Positions 9,407 to 19,471 of a DNA stretch of 64,000 nt are shown in pieces. Below the pieces are notes generated by a model. It saw only the letters and a program-made list of their open reading frames with translations. It did not search any database and had not been told where the DNA came from. The stretch is from Flavobacterium sp. ASV13 (GTDB lineage Bacteria; Bacteroidota; Bacteroidia; Flavobacteriales; Flavobacteriaceae). Location: contig NZ_JQJY01000002.1 of NCBI RefSeq assembly GCF_000745775.1, forward strand, positions 1-64,000, written 5' to 3'. Each line of letters opens with the position of its first letter. Within the stretch, counting starts at the first letter, position 1. Made by a program: the position numbers and the translations under genes.

Positions 9407-11209
9407 TTAGTGGTGTAAAACTTCTTCACCTTCTTTCATTGGTACATTTTGCGGTACAAAATCTACATCATGATTTGGGTTACTATAGTCATACGGCCAA
9501 CGATATACATGAGGAATTTCACCTGGCCAGTTACCGTGAATATGTTCTACTGGTGTAGTCCACTCTAATGTTGTTGATCTCCATGGATTCTGAACTGCTT
9601 TCTTACCGTAGAAAATACTACTAAAGAAATTGTATAAGAATACTAATTGGAAAGCACCTCCTACAAGAGCAAATGTTGTAATTAAAACATTCACATTTTG
9701 TAAATCATCAAATAATGGGAAGTTTGTATTTGTATAATAACGTCTTGGTAAACCAGCTAATCCAATAAAGTGCATTGGGAAGAAAACTCCATAAGCACAA
9801 ACTGCAGTTACCCAGAAGTGAATATAACCTAAGTTTTTATTTAACATTCTTCCGTACATTTTAGGGAACCAGTGGTAAATACCAGCAAACATTCCGTAAA
9901 GTGCAGAGATACCCATTACTAAGTGAAAGTGAGCAATAACGAAGTAAGTATCGTGAACGTTAATATCTAAAGTACTATCTCCTAAAATGATTCCAGTTAA
10001 ACCTCCAGTGATGAAAGTAGAAACCATTCCAATAGAGAATAACATTGCAGGGTTGAATTGTAAGTTACCTTTCCATAAAGTTGTAATCCAGTTAAATGCT
10101 TTTACAGCAGATGGAATTGCAATCAATAAAGTTGTAAAAGTAAATACAGATCCTAAGAAAGGATTCATACCAGAGATAAACATGTGGTGACCCCAAACAA
10201 TAGTTGATAAGAATGCAATTGCAAGAACTGACATAATCATCGCTCTATATCCGAAGATTGGTTTACGAGAGTTCGTAGCCATAATTTCAGATACAAGACC
10301 CATAGCAGGCAAGATTACGATGTAAACCTCAGGGTGACCCAAGAACCAGAATAAGTGTTCGAACAATACTGGAGAACCACCTTGGTAATGTAAAACTTCA
10401 CCAGCAATATAAATATCAGATAAGAAGAATGAAGTACCAAAACTTCTATCGAAAATTAACAATAAAGCTGCAGACAATAACACTGGAAATGAAATAACAC
10501 CAATAATAGCTGTTACAAAAAATGTCCAGATTGTAAGAGGAAGTCTAGTCATAGACATCCCTTTAGTTCTTAAATTAATAACAGTTACAATGTAGTTTAA
10601 TGATCCCATTAAAGAAGATGCAATAAAGATAGCCATTGAAACTAACCATAAAGTCATACCTGTTCCAGATCCAGGGATCGCTTGTGGTAAAGCACTTAAT
10701 GGAGGGTAAATTGTCCAACCTGCAGAAGCTGGTCCAGCTTCAACAAATAAAGAACATAACATTACTACAGCAGACAAGAAGAACAACCAATATGAAATCA
10801 TGTTCATAAATCCAGAAGCCATATCTCGTGCTCCAATTTGAAGTGGAATAAGTAAGTTACTAAAAGTTCCACTCAAACCAGCTGTCAGTACAAAGAATAC
10901 CATGATGGTACCATGAATTGTAACTAAAGCCAGATAAATATCATTAGCCATTACACCATCAGGTGCAAATTTATCTCCTAATAAAACATTGAATATTTTA
11001 AAAGACTCTTCTGGCCACGCCAATTGCATTCTGAAAAGCAAAGACATTACAATACCAATAATCCCCATAATAATACCTGTAATCAAGTATTGCTTAGCAA
11101 TCATTTTGTGATCAATACTAAATATATATTTAGTAATGAATGTGTCTTTATGATGATGTTCGTGCTCGTGATCGTGTCCGTGATCGTGACCGTGCGCTTC
11201 TGCTGACAT
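9407..11209 (-). CDS. ctaD: Cytochrome c oxidase subunit I (aa3-type)
   Basis: Catalytic heme-copper subunit that reduces oxygen to water and pumps protons; about 12 membrane helices, 600 residues. The ligands are intact: His99 (TIHGT) and His429 (HFHLV) for low-spin heme a, His427 for heme a3, and CuB ligands His292 (HPEVY, with cross-linked Tyr296) and His341/His342. The N-terminus is a His-rich cytoplasmic segment (residues 5-20, HGHDHGHDHEHEHHH) that could bind metal ions. It follows coxB in one transcript with the act genes. In F. johnsoniae alternative complex III and an aa3 oxidase are known to form a supercomplex, and this gene order fits that. No subunit III gene follows; ruvB does. 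Confidence 0.97.
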   Translation of the reverse strand: MSAEAHGHDHGHDHEHEHHHKDTFITKYIFSIDHKMIAKQYLITGIIMGIIGIVMSLLFRMQLAWPEESFKIFNVLLGDKFAPDGVMANDIYLALVTIHGTIMVFFVLTAGLSGTFSNLLIPLQIGARDMASGFMNMISYWLFFLSAVVMLCSLFVEAGPASAGWTIYPPLSALPQAIPGSGTGMTLWLVSMAIFIASSLMGSLNYIVTVINLRTKGMSMTRLPLTIWTFFVTAIIGVISFPVLLSAALLLIFDRSFGTSFFLSDIYIAGEVLHYQGGSPVLFEHLFWFLGHPEVYIVILPAMGLVSEIMATNSRKPIFGYRAMIMSVLAIAFLSTIVWGHHMFISGMNPFLGSVFTFTTLLIAIPSAVKAFNWITTLWKGNLQFNPAMLFSIGMVSTFITGGLTGIILGDSTLDINVHDTYFVIAHFHLVMGISALYGMFAGIYHWFPKMYGRMLNKNLGYIHFWVTAVCAYGVFFPMHFIGLAGLPRRYYTNTNFPLFDDLQNVNVLITTFALVGGAFQLVFLYNFFSSIFYGKKAVQNPWRSTTLEWTTPVEHIHGNWPGEIPHVYRWPYDYSNPNHDVDFVPQNVPMKEGEEVLHH

Positions 11210-11239
11210 ATATGTGTACTTTAAATTTTCTTAATAATA

Positions 11240-12436
11240 TTATTTAACCGCAACTTTAGCTACAGCTGCTTTTACAGTATCAATAACTGCTTTAACAGTA
11301 TCAATTACTTTTGAAGTTGAATCTGCCGTCGGTGCAGTTGCTTCAGCTGCTTTTTCTTTTTCAGCAGCTGCCGCTGCTTTAATATCTTGAGCTAAAGTAG
11401 TTTTCTCACTTAACCATTTTTTATAATCTTCAGGAGTATCTACAACAACTTTCATTTGCATATTGTAATGAGAAGCTCCACAAATTTTATTACATAATAA
11501 TAAATAATCAAATGTATAAGGATCTAAAGCTGTACCACCTTTAGCAACTAATTCAACACTTTTTTCTGCTCTAAGTTTATTGATGTTAGCCACTTTTTCT
11601 TTCATAAAGTCTAACTCTCTATATTCAGCAGTTGTGTAAGTAGGAACAAAAGCAAATTCAGTAACCATTCCAGGAACACAGTTCATTTGTGCTCTAAAAT
11701 GAGGCATGTAAGCTGAGTGCAATACGTCTTGAGAACGCATTTTAAAATGCACTTTTTTCCCTTTTGGAATATGCAATTCAGTAACTACGATATCATCTTG
11801 AGCATTAGGATCAGACATATCAACACCTAATGTATTAATACCTTCAATTAAACGTACGTTAGCTTTTCCTAAAACATTATCATTACCAGCATACCTAGCT
11901 GTCCATTTAAACTGCTGAGCATATAATTCAATTTCAACTACATCTTCATCTTTATCAACAAACATAATATTGTTCCAAGCATACAATCCGTAAAGAATTA
12001 AACAAGCTAAAACTACAGATGGAATAATACTCCAGATCGCTTCAAGTTTATTGCTATCAGCAAAAAACAAAGCTTTTCTATCTTTATGTCCTCTATTTTT
12101 AAAAGAAAACCAATATAATAAACCTTGAGTAATAACTTGAACTGTGAAAATCAAAACCCAAGTAATATTCATTAAGTTATCTACTAAAAGTCCATGCTCA
12201 GAAGCAGGAGTATGAAGTGCTAAATTACCCCATTTCAGTAAACCGTAAATCGTAAATATATAAATGAAAGCTAAAAAGCCAAACATTATATATCCTTGAA
12301 CATTATTATCATTATCTGATGCAACTTGCGAATCGTCCGAAGATGAACCTACCTGAGTAAGGTCAAATATCTTCGTCAATTGCCATAATGCAACTGCTAA
12401 TAAAACTACAACTATAATTACCAACAAACTTGTCAT
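11240..12436 (-). CDS. ctaC: Cytochrome c oxidase subunit II
   Basis: Electron-entry subunit carrying the dinuclear CuA site. 398 residues with several N-terminal hydrophobic segments (about 1-20, 48-68, 90-110, 135-155), more than the usual two, then the cupredoxin domain. The CuA ligands are His240 (in DVLHSAYMP), Cys315 and Cys319 (CNKICGASH), His323 and a nearby Met326 or Met328. About 60 residues separate His240 from the CuA cysteines and include an inserted charged helix (about 272-300). The tail from about residue 353 is rich in Ala and Lys with repeats of the type VIDTVKA, which probably hangs free. It lies 30 bases upstream of coxA and 19 bases after actF. Confidence 0.95.
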   Translation of the reverse strand: MTSLLVIIVVVLLAVALWQLTKIFDLTQVGSSSDDSQVASDNDNNVQGYIMFGFLAFIYIFTIYGLLKWGNLALHTPASEHGLLVDNLMNITWVLIFTVQVITQGLLYWFSFKNRGHKDRKALFFADSNKLEAIWSIIPSVVLACLILYGLYAWNNIMFVDKDEDVVEIELYAQQFKWTARYAGNDNVLGKANVRLIEGINTLGVDMSDPNAQDDIVVTELHIPKGKKVHFKMRSQDVLHSAYMPHFRAQMNCVPGMVTEFAFVPTYTTAEYRELDFMKEKVANINKLRAEKSVELVAKGGTALDPYTFDYLLLCNKICGASHYNMQMKVVVDTPEDYKKWLSEKTTLAQDIKAAAAAEKEKAAEATAPTADSTSKVIDTVKAVIDTVKAAVAKVAVK

Positions 12437-12455
12437 CTGTTTACTTCTTTAAATA

Positions 12456-13850
12456 TTAATAATGAAAATGTTTACTTTCTTCAATGAAAGGATTTCTTTT
12501 TGCTAACAAAGGAGCTTTAGTTAATGCAGTAAATACAACAAAAATAAATAAACCTAAGAAGAAAAGAATAGATGCAATTTCAGGAATACCAATAAACCAT
12601 TTATCTCCAACTGTACCAGGCATAATCATATTAAAGAAATCAACATAGTGACCTAATAAAATAACAGTACCAGCCATTACAATTACCCAATTTAGACGTT
12701 TGAAATCTGTATTGATTAATATCAACAATGGAAAAACAAAGTTCATAACTACAGCACCAAAGAATGGCAAGTTATATAATTGGATTCTTGTTACAAAGTA
12801 AGTTACCTCTTCTGGAATGTTAGCATACCAGATTAACATGAATTGAGAAAACCATAAATAAGTCCAGAAAACACTGATACCAAACATAAATTTAGCTAAA
12901 TCGTGAATATGGCTTGTATTTACATACTCTAAATATCCTTTAGATTTCAAATAAATTGTTACCAATGCAATACTTGTAATACCACTTACAAAGAAAGAAG
13001 CAAATACATACCATCCGAACAATGTACTGAACCAGTGTGGATCAAATGACATAATCCAATCCCAAGACATAATTGATTCTGACACGATAAAGAATACTAG
13101 AAATCCAGCAGAGATTTTGAAATTCTTTTTGTAGTAAAGATCATCATTAGCCTCATCTTGAGCTAAACAATTTTTTCTAGAATAAATTCTGTAAAGATTC
13201 CATCCTAATAAGAATACAAATGCTCTAGCTATCCAAAAAGGAAAATTCAAATAACCAGATTTTCCAGCAATAATTGCATCATAATTTGCACTACCTTTTT
13301 CTGTAACTCCTTCTCCAAGCCAAACAAAAATGTGGTTAAAATGCAATCCGCATAAAACTAAAATTATAAAGAAAATTATTGAACCAGCTGGTAAATAAGC
13401 TGTAATACCTTGCATTACTCTAAATAATACTGGAGACCAGCCTGCCTGAGCAACTTGTTGGATAGCATAAAATGCTAAAACCCCCATTGAAAGCAGTAAA
13501 AAGAAAATACAAGCTACATATAATGCAGACCAAGGCTTGTTTTGCAATTGGTGTAAAACATGCTCTAAATGTTTTTCGTGTTCATCAGCACCAGAAACTT
13601 CTGCATGCTTTGCACTTTTATGTTCTTCATGTGAAGCTTCAGCAGCTTCATGATGACCTGCCTCTTTATGTGAAGCCTCTGCAGACTCCTCATGTGCAGC
13701 TCCATGAGAACCATGAGCATCTGCTGCTAGTATTTTTTCAACTTCTTGAATATCTTTAGGTGCACTTAAAAAACCATACCCAATTCCTAATAGCCCTAGA
13801 ACCATTAAGATGATAGAAAAAGTTTTTAATTTACTTGAAAATGTATACAT
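12456..13850 (-). CDS. actF: Alternative complex III subunit ActF (quinol:cytochrome c oxidoreductase)
   Basis: Integral membrane NrfD-like subunit of alternative complex III, about ten helices and 464 residues, paralogous to ActC. It helps form the quinol-oxidising membrane core. Between the first helix (about 6-28) and the second lies a long His/Glu/Ala-rich segment (about 40-105, with repeats like EASHKEAGHHEAA) that is an unusual low-complexity insert. I chose the ATG at 13850 (MYTFSSKLK). A longer frame can begin at TTG 13877 immediately after the actE stop, but ATG is better supported. It is followed 19 bases later by coxB. Confidence 0.9.
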   Translation of the reverse strand: MYTFSSKLKTFSIILMVLGLLGIGYGFLSAPKDIQEVEKILAADAHGSHGAAHEESAEASHKEAGHHEAAEASHEEHKSAKHAEVSGADEHEKHLEHVLHQLQNKPWSALYVACIFFLLLSMGVLAFYAIQQVAQAGWSPVLFRVMQGITAYLPAGSIIFFIILVLCGLHFNHIFVWLGEGVTEKGSANYDAIIAGKSGYLNFPFWIARAFVFLLGWNLYRIYSRKNCLAQDEANDDLYYKKNFKISAGFLVFFIVSESIMSWDWIMSFDPHWFSTLFGWYVFASFFVSGITSIALVTIYLKSKGYLEYVNTSHIHDLAKFMFGISVFWTYLWFSQFMLIWYANIPEEVTYFVTRIQLYNLPFFGAVVMNFVFPLLILINTDFKRLNWVIVMAGTVILLGHYVDFFNMIMPGTVGDKWFIGIPEIASILFFLGLFIFVVFTALTKAPLLAKRNPFIEESKHFHY

Positions 13851-13877
13851 ATCTATTACGATCAGTTTGTTCAACAA

Positions 13878-14423
13878 TTATAATTGGCTTTTTAGTTTTA
13901 GAACATAGTCAGCAACTAACCAACGTTCGTGGGCACTTAATTGATTTGCGTGTGAACCCATTGCATTTAAACCATAAGTTTCAACATGGAATACACTTCC
14001 TTCAGTGATAACCCTGTCTTTATAACTAGGTACCCCAAGAAATTTTTCTCTTTCAACCAATTTACCTTTACCGTTACCAGCCGCACCATGACAACTGATA
14101 CAATAAATTTCGAAAAGCTCTTTTCCTTTTCCAGAATTTCTTTCTGCTTCAGTCAAAGGTGATTTTAAATTAGCTTTTGCTAATTCATAACCTGCAGTCG
14201 AATTTTCATACTCATAAGGCTCAAAACCTCTATTAATAGTTCCTTCAACAGGAAGCTGACCTTCTTTTCCTCCTTTAAATACTTTTGCTTCTGCGTAAGG
14301 CTCATAACCTACAGATTCATACATATTTGGGAAATACTGATAGTTTGGTGCCGAATTATTGTGGCAAGATGAAACTAAAATAGTTATACCAACTAAAAGT
14401 GTTATTTTATATATCCTTTTCAT
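13878..14423 (-). CDS. actE: Alternative complex III subunit ActE (monoheme cytochrome c lipoprotein)
   Basis: Periplasmic class-I cytochrome c that carries electrons out of alternative complex III. 181 residues. Signal peptide with lipobox VSSC (Cys20), so it is anchored by lipid. One heme site CISCH (Cys108, Cys111, His112) and a likely axial Met155 in NAMGSH. The region 30-95 is the ActE-specific extension rich in Tyr and Pro. The gene lies 8 bases after actD. Confidence 0.93.
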   Translation of the reverse strand: MKRIYKITLLVGITILVSSCHNNSAPNYQYFPNMYESVGYEPYAEAKVFKGGKEGQLPVEGTINRGFEPYEYENSTAGYELAKANLKSPLTEAERNSGKGKELFEIYCISCHGAAGNGKGKLVEREKFLGVPSYKDRVITEGSVFHVETYGLNAMGSHANQLSAHERWLVADYVLKLKSQL

Positions 14424-14431
14424 AGCTACAA

Positions 14432-14956
14432 TTAATTCTTTTCAATTACTTTAACTTCAACAGCTCCTGTACCTTCGAAAAAAGAAACTAATTCAGCTTC
14501 ATTATCGTTTACAGCAACTTCCATTAAAAAATGGTCATCTGTTGTTCTTACATCAGGATTTTCAGCTTGCTTAAATGGCCACAATCTACTTCTCATATAA
14601 AAAGTAATAACCATTAAGTGAGCAGCAAAAAATACAGTCATCTCAAACATAATTGGCACAAAAGATGGCATATTTTGAATGAAACTGAAACTTGGCTTAC
14701 CACCAATATCTTGTGGCCAGTCATGAATCATAATATAACTCATCATTGTAGTGGCAACAGAAATACCAACACATCCATATAAGAAAGCACAAATTGCTAA
14801 TCTTGTTGGCGCTAAGCCCATTGCTTTATCCAATCCGTGAACAGGAAATGGAGTAAAAACCTCTTCAATATGATGGTGAGCAGCTCTGGTTTTCTTTACT
14901 GCATCCATCAAAATATCATCGTCATTATAAATGGCGTATATTACTTTATTACTCAT
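14432..14956 (-). CDS. actD: Alternative complex III subunit ActD (DUF3341)
   Basis: Small membrane subunit of alternative complex III, 174 residues, DUF3341 family. Two membrane helices are visible, about residues 50-72 (ending GISVATTMMSY) and 100-122 (FVPIMFEMTVFFAAHLMV), with a cytoplasmic N-terminal domain (VIYAIYNDDDILMDAVKK). Its exact role is unknown beyond stabilising the membrane core. Its start overlaps the actC stop by 8 bases. Confidence 0.93.
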   Translation of the reverse strand: MSNKVIYAIYNDDDILMDAVKKTRAAHHHIEEVFTPFPVHGLDKAMGLAPTRLAICAFLYGCVGISVATTMMSYIMIHDWPQDIGGKPSFSFIQNMPSFVPIMFEMTVFFAAHLMVITFYMRSRLWPFKQAENPDVRTTDDHFLMEVAVNDNEAELVSFFEGTGAVEVKVIEKN

Positions 14957-16352
14957 GATGTGAATCTTTACTATTTGCTCTTTCTCTAATGTAATTATCT
15001 CCTGTTCCTTTCAAAATTGTTTTTACCTCTGCCTGAGCAATTACAGGGAATGTTCTAGAGTATAATAAAAACAATACAAAGAAGAAACCAATTGTTCCAA
15101 TGAAGATTCCAATATCAACAAATGTTGGTGAGAACATTGTCCAAGAAGATGGAAGGTAATCTCTATGTAAAGAAGTAACAATAATTACGAATCTTTCAAA
15201 CCACATTCCGATGTTTACAACAATCGAAATAATAAATGAAAACATGATACTTGTTCTTAATTTTTTGAACCACATAAATTGTGGAGAGAAAACGTTACAA
15301 GTCATCATTGACCAATATGCCCACCAGTAAGGTCCAGTAGCTCTGTTTAAGAATGCATATTGCTCATACTCTACACCTGAATACCAAGCTACAAATAACT
15401 CAGTGATGTAAGCCACACCTACGATCGAACCAGTAATCATAATAATGATGTTCATTAATTCGATATGTTGTAATGTAATGTACGCTTCAAGGTTAGAAAC
15501 TTTTCTCATAACGATCAACAATGTGTTTACCATCGCAAATCCTGAGAATACAGCTCCAGCAACGAAGTATGGAGGGAAGATAGTTGTATGCCATCCTGGA
15601 ATTACAGAAGTAGCAAAGTCCATAGATACAATCGTGTGTACAGAAAGTACAAGAGGAGTAGCTAAACCAGCTAATACTAAAGATACTTCTTCAAAACGTT
15701 GCCAATCTTTAGCTCTACCGCTCCATCCGAAACTTAGGATAGAATAAACTCTTTTGTTAAAAGGAGTTATTGCTCTATCACGAAGCATTGCAAAGTCAGG
15801 CAATAAACCAGTCCACCAGAAAACTAATGAAACTGAAAGATAAGTTGAAATCGCAAATACGTCCCAAAGTAATGGTGAGTTAAAGTTTACCCATAAAGAT
15901 CCAAATTGGTTTGGAATTGGTAATACCCAGTATGCTAACCATGGACGACCCATGTGAATAATTGGGAATAAACCTGCTTGAACTACCGAGAAAATAGTCA
16001 TTGCTTCCGCAGAACGGTTAATAGCCATTCTCCAACGCTGACGGAAAAGTAATAGTACTGCAGAAATTAATGTTCCGGCGTGACCAATACCAACCCACCA
16101 AACGAAGTTCGTGATATCCCAAGCCCAACCAACTGTTTTATTTAATCCCCATGTTCCAATACCGGTAGATACGGTGTAAATGATACAACCTAACCCCCAA
16201 AGGAAGGCTGTTAATGCGATTGAAAATACAATCCACCATTGTTTATTTGCAGGCCCTTCAACAGGTGCTGCCACATCTACAGTTACATCGTGATAAGATT
16301 TATCACCAATAACTAAAGGTTTTCTAATGGGTGCTTCGTAGTGAGACGACAT
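14949..16352 (-). CDS. actC: Alternative complex III subunit ActC (NrfD/PsrC-like)
   Basis: Polytopic membrane protein of the NrfD/PsrC family, 467 residues and about ten helices, which forms the quinol-binding module of alternative complex III next to the iron-sulfur protein ActB. Hydrophobic segments start at about residue 38 (WIVFSIALTAFLWGLGCIIY) and continue to about 440. Family-typical charged residues lie inside helices, for example IGHAGTLISA and IIHMGRPW. It is 33 bases downstream of actB and overlaps actD by 8 bases. Confidence 0.95.
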   Translation of the reverse strand: MSSHYEAPIRKPLVIGDKSYHDVTVDVAAPVEGPANKQWWIVFSIALTAFLWGLGCIIYTVSTGIGTWGLNKTVGWAWDITNFVWWVGIGHAGTLISAVLLLFRQRWRMAINRSAEAMTIFSVVQAGLFPIIHMGRPWLAYWVLPIPNQFGSLWVNFNSPLLWDVFAISTYLSVSLVFWWTGLLPDFAMLRDRAITPFNKRVYSILSFGWSGRAKDWQRFEEVSLVLAGLATPLVLSVHTIVSMDFATSVIPGWHTTIFPPYFVAGAVFSGFAMVNTLLIVMRKVSNLEAYITLQHIELMNIIIMITGSIVGVAYITELFVAWYSGVEYEQYAFLNRATGPYWWAYWSMMTCNVFSPQFMWFKKLRTSIMFSFIISIVVNIGMWFERFVIIVTSLHRDYLPSSWTMFSPTFVDIGIFIGTIGFFFVLFLLYSRTFPVIAQAEVKTILKGTGDNYIRERANSKDSHHE

Positions 16353-16385
16353 AATCCTTTATATTGTTTCTTAATTAATAATTTA

Positions 16386-19300
16386 CTAAGTATTTCTAAC
16401 TTTAACGTGGTAAACCACATTAGGTTTTGTTCCTACATGCTCTAATAAATGGTAAGATCTTTCGTCAGCAGCTAATTTAGCAACTTTACTTTCTTTATCA
16501 TTTACATCACCAAATATCATCGCTCCAGAAGAACAAGCACTAGAACAAGCAGTTTGGAATTCACCATCTCTAACTGGGCGACCTTCGTTTTTAGCTTTCA
16601 ATTTAGTAGCTTGTGTCATTTGAATACACATAGAACATTTTTCCATTACTCCACGAGAACGAACATTTACGTCTGGATTTAATACCATACGACCTAAATC
16701 ATCATTCATGTGATAATCGAATTCACTATTTTTGTTATACAAGAACCAGTTAAAACGACGAACTTTATATGGACAGTTGTTTGCACAATAACGAGTACCA
16801 ACACATCTGTTATATGCCATGTGGTTTTGACCTTCACGCCCGTGAGAAGTCGCAGCAACTGGACAAACTGTTTCACAAGGTGCGTGATTACAGTGCTGAC
16901 ACATTACTGGTTGGAATGCTACTTGTGGATTCTCTCCAGCTTTTTCCATTTCATTGAATGTAGACAATGAACTAGATAAACCAGCAATTCCTTCTTTTCT
17001 TTTGTTATCACCTTCAAAAGTGCTTTCAGAAGAATAATATCTGTCAATACGCAACCAGTGCATATCACGGCTTCTTCTAACTTCAGCTTTTCCAACTACA
17101 GGTACGTTGTTCTCTGCATGACATGCAATAACACACGCTCCACATCCAGTACAAGCATTTAAATCAATAGAAAGATTAAAATGATGACCAGTTGTACGAT
17201 CAAATGATTCCCATAAGTCAACAGTTGTAGCTTCAACTTCCTGGTGATCTAAAGATACCATTGGTTTTTCATTCCAATGTTCAGCATCCTTAGAATTAAA
17301 TATTTCTAGAGTAGTTTCCTTAATGATATCTCCTCTACCCATTAATGTTTTTTGTCCTTGAACACAAGCAAACTCATGAACACCATTAGCTTTAGCTAAA
17401 GTTATAGACTGAACATTATTAAAGTTTTTATATAAAGAGTATGCATTTAAACCTACTTGCATTTCTTCTTTTAAAGCCGCTTTACGACCATATCCAACTG
17501 CAAATCCAATTGTTCCAACAGCTTGTCCAGGCTGAACAATAACCGGAACATTTTCAATTTTCACACCATCAGCAGTTGTGATTGTAGCATAACTACCATT
17601 CAAACCTCCATTAGCAACAATCTCATTTGATAAATCGTACTTTTTAGCATCTGCGTTTGAGACAGTAATATAGTTATCCCAAGAAACTCTTGTGATTGGA
17701 TCTGGAAACTCTTGCAACCAAGGATTGTTTGCATGTTGACCATCACCCATACCTGTTTTAGTATATAATACTAATTCAAGACCTCCTGCAGATTTTGATT
17801 TAGAAAGCGCACTTGCAGCACCAGCCGAATCAAAAGCTCCACCAGATAAAGCAGCTGAACCAGTTACTAAAACACCATCATGTAATACTTTATTCCAAGA
17901 AGAACCAGCAATTAAACTAGAAGAATTAGCTTTTAGATAATCGTAGAAAGTTCCACCAACACCATTTAAAGACAATAAAACGTCTTGAAATTGTTTTGTA
18001 TTAAAGATTGGACGGATAGTTGGCTGAGTTAAGCTATAAGTTCCGCTTGTGATTTCAACATCTCCCCAAGACTCTAAATAGTGAGGAGCTGGAGCAGCAA
18101 TTTTAACTATTGATGCAGTTTCATCTTCTTTCAATGAAAAAGCAACAGATTCTTTTACTTTTTTCAATCCAGATACAAAAGAAGCTGATTCAGCTAAAGT
18201 GTAAGCAGGATTAACACCACTCATAATTAAAGTATGAACACTTCCAGCATTCATATCTTTTAACAATTGAGCAACAACCGCATTAGAACCTTTTCTAATT
18301 TGTCTAGTACCAACAGTACTAAAAGCCTCACTTGCTAATTTTTGATTAATAGCCAAAACTAACAACTGAGCATTTTTATCTTCGATTCCAGATACTAAAA
18401 CTCCTTTTGAACCAGCAGCGTTTAATTGCTGAGCCGCTTTTACAACTTCAGCTTTAAAAGCGCCATCCAAAGAAACAGGAATAGAAGCACCTACAATTAT
18501 ATTGTAAATTTGAACTAATGCTTGTTTTTGATCAGCAATAGTCATTGGAACACGCTTATCAGCAGCAGCTCCAGATAATGTCATATTTGATTCAAACTGA
18601 AAATGGCGAGACATTTTTCCGTTTTGTGGAATACGTCCTTTTGCATATCCAGAATCATATCCTCCACCTTGCCAGTCTCCCAAGAAATCAGCACCCACAG
18701 ATACAATTAAAGAAGCTTTTGAAAAATCATAATCAACTAAAGCTCTTTGACCATAAACAGATTCAAATGCATCTAAAGCCTCAGATGAAGAAACTGCATC
18801 ATAAACAACGTGTTTAGCGTTTGGATTTTTTGCAATAAATTCAGCAATTAATTTTTCTGAAGATGGACTTGCTAAAGTATTTGTTAACAATACTACTTGT
18901 CCACCTTTAGCTTTTGCTTCAGCTAAACTTGATTTGATTCTCAAATCAACAGCTGACCAAGTAGAATTTTTACCCTCTACTTTTGGCTCTTTTAAACGAG
19001 CACTATCATACAATCCTAAAATAGAAGCGTGAATTCTTGCGTTTGCTGCAAATTTTGCTCCTTCAATAGTATTGTTTTCAACTTTAATTGGACGACCCTC
19101 ACGAGTTTTTACCAAAAGATTCGCAAAATCAAAACCATCAAAAACAGTAGTTGCATAATAATCTGCAACACCAGGAATGATTTGCTCTGGTTGTAAAACA
19201 TAAGGGATAGACTTGTGCACAGGACCCTCACAAGCAGCAAGTGTAACAGCAGCTGTACTAAATCCTACGTACTTTAAAAAGTCACGACGTGAAGTTCCAG

Positions 19301-19439
19301 ATGAAGCTAAAGCTTCAGCATTTCCTAAGAATTCATCAGTAGGAATTTCTTCAACAAATTCGTTATTTCTAAGCGCCTCAACAATAGAACCATTCTCTAG
19401 TTCTTCAACACTTTTCCAGTATTTTTTGTTTGATGACAT
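16386..19439 (-). CDS. actB: Alternative complex III subunit ActB (molybdopterin-like plus Fe-S, Tat signal)
   Basis: Large periplasmic-side iron-sulfur subunit, 1,017 residues. Residues 51-56 (RRDFLK) are a twin-arginine motif, and LAAC with Cys71 follows, so it may be a Tat-exported lipoprotein. About residues 75-740 form the B1 domain, which resembles molybdopterin oxidoreductases but in this family binds no molybdenum cofactor. About 760-990 form the B2 ferredoxin-like domain with four cysteine clusters: CTGCGACVIAC (about 763), CQHCNHAPCETVC (about 848), CVGTRYCANNC (about 880) and CSMC plus a downstream CSSAC pair. These carry three [4Fe-4S] and one [3Fe-4S] cluster in characterised relatives. 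It transfers electrons from the quinol site to ActA/ActE. Confidence 0.95.
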   Translation of the reverse strand: MSSNKKYWKSVEELENGSIVEALRNNEFVEEIPTDEFLGNAEALASSGTSRRDFLKYVGFSTAAVTLAACEGPVHKSIPYVLQPEQIIPGVADYYATTVFDGFDFANLLVKTREGRPIKVENNTIEGAKFAANARIHASILGLYDSARLKEPKVEGKNSTWSAVDLRIKSSLAEAKAKGGQVVLLTNTLASPSSEKLIAEFIAKNPNAKHVVYDAVSSSEALDAFESVYGQRALVDYDFSKASLIVSVGADFLGDWQGGGYDSGYAKGRIPQNGKMSRHFQFESNMTLSGAAADKRVPMTIADQKQALVQIYNIIVGASIPVSLDGAFKAEVVKAAQQLNAAGSKGVLVSGIEDKNAQLLVLAINQKLASEAFSTVGTRQIRKGSNAVVAQLLKDMNAGSVHTLIMSGVNPAYTLAESASFVSGLKKVKESVAFSLKEDETASIVKIAAPAPHYLESWGDVEITSGTYSLTQPTIRPIFNTKQFQDVLLSLNGVGGTFYDYLKANSSSLIAGSSWNKVLHDGVLVTGSAALSGGAFDSAGAASALSKSKSAGGLELVLYTKTGMGDGQHANNPWLQEFPDPITRVSWDNYITVSNADAKKYDLSNEIVANGGLNGSYATITTADGVKIENVPVIVQPGQAVGTIGFAVGYGRKAALKEEMQVGLNAYSLYKNFNNVQSITLAKANGVHEFACVQGQKTLMGRGDIIKETTLEIFNSKDAEHWNEKPMVSLDHQEVEATTVDLWESFDRTTGHHFNLSIDLNACTGCGACVIACHAENNVPVVGKAEVRRSRDMHWLRIDRYYSSESTFEGDNKRKEGIAGLSSSLSTFNEMEKAGENPQVAFQPVMCQHCNHAPCETVCPVAATSHGREGQNHMAYNRCVGTRYCANNCPYKVRRFNWFLYNKNSEFDYHMNDDLGRMVLNPDVNVRSRGVMEKCSMCIQMTQATKLKAKNEGRPVRDGEFQTACSSACSSGAMIFGDVNDKESKVAKLAADERSYHLLEHVGTKPNVVYHVKVRNT

Positions 19440-19471
19440 TGTATATAAATATTAAAATCTTAATAATTCGA

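Noticed and set aside
13851..13877. TTG start for actF directly after the actE stop
   Set aside because: An ATG at 13850 gives the expected N-terminus MYTFSSKLK, so the TTG is less likely.
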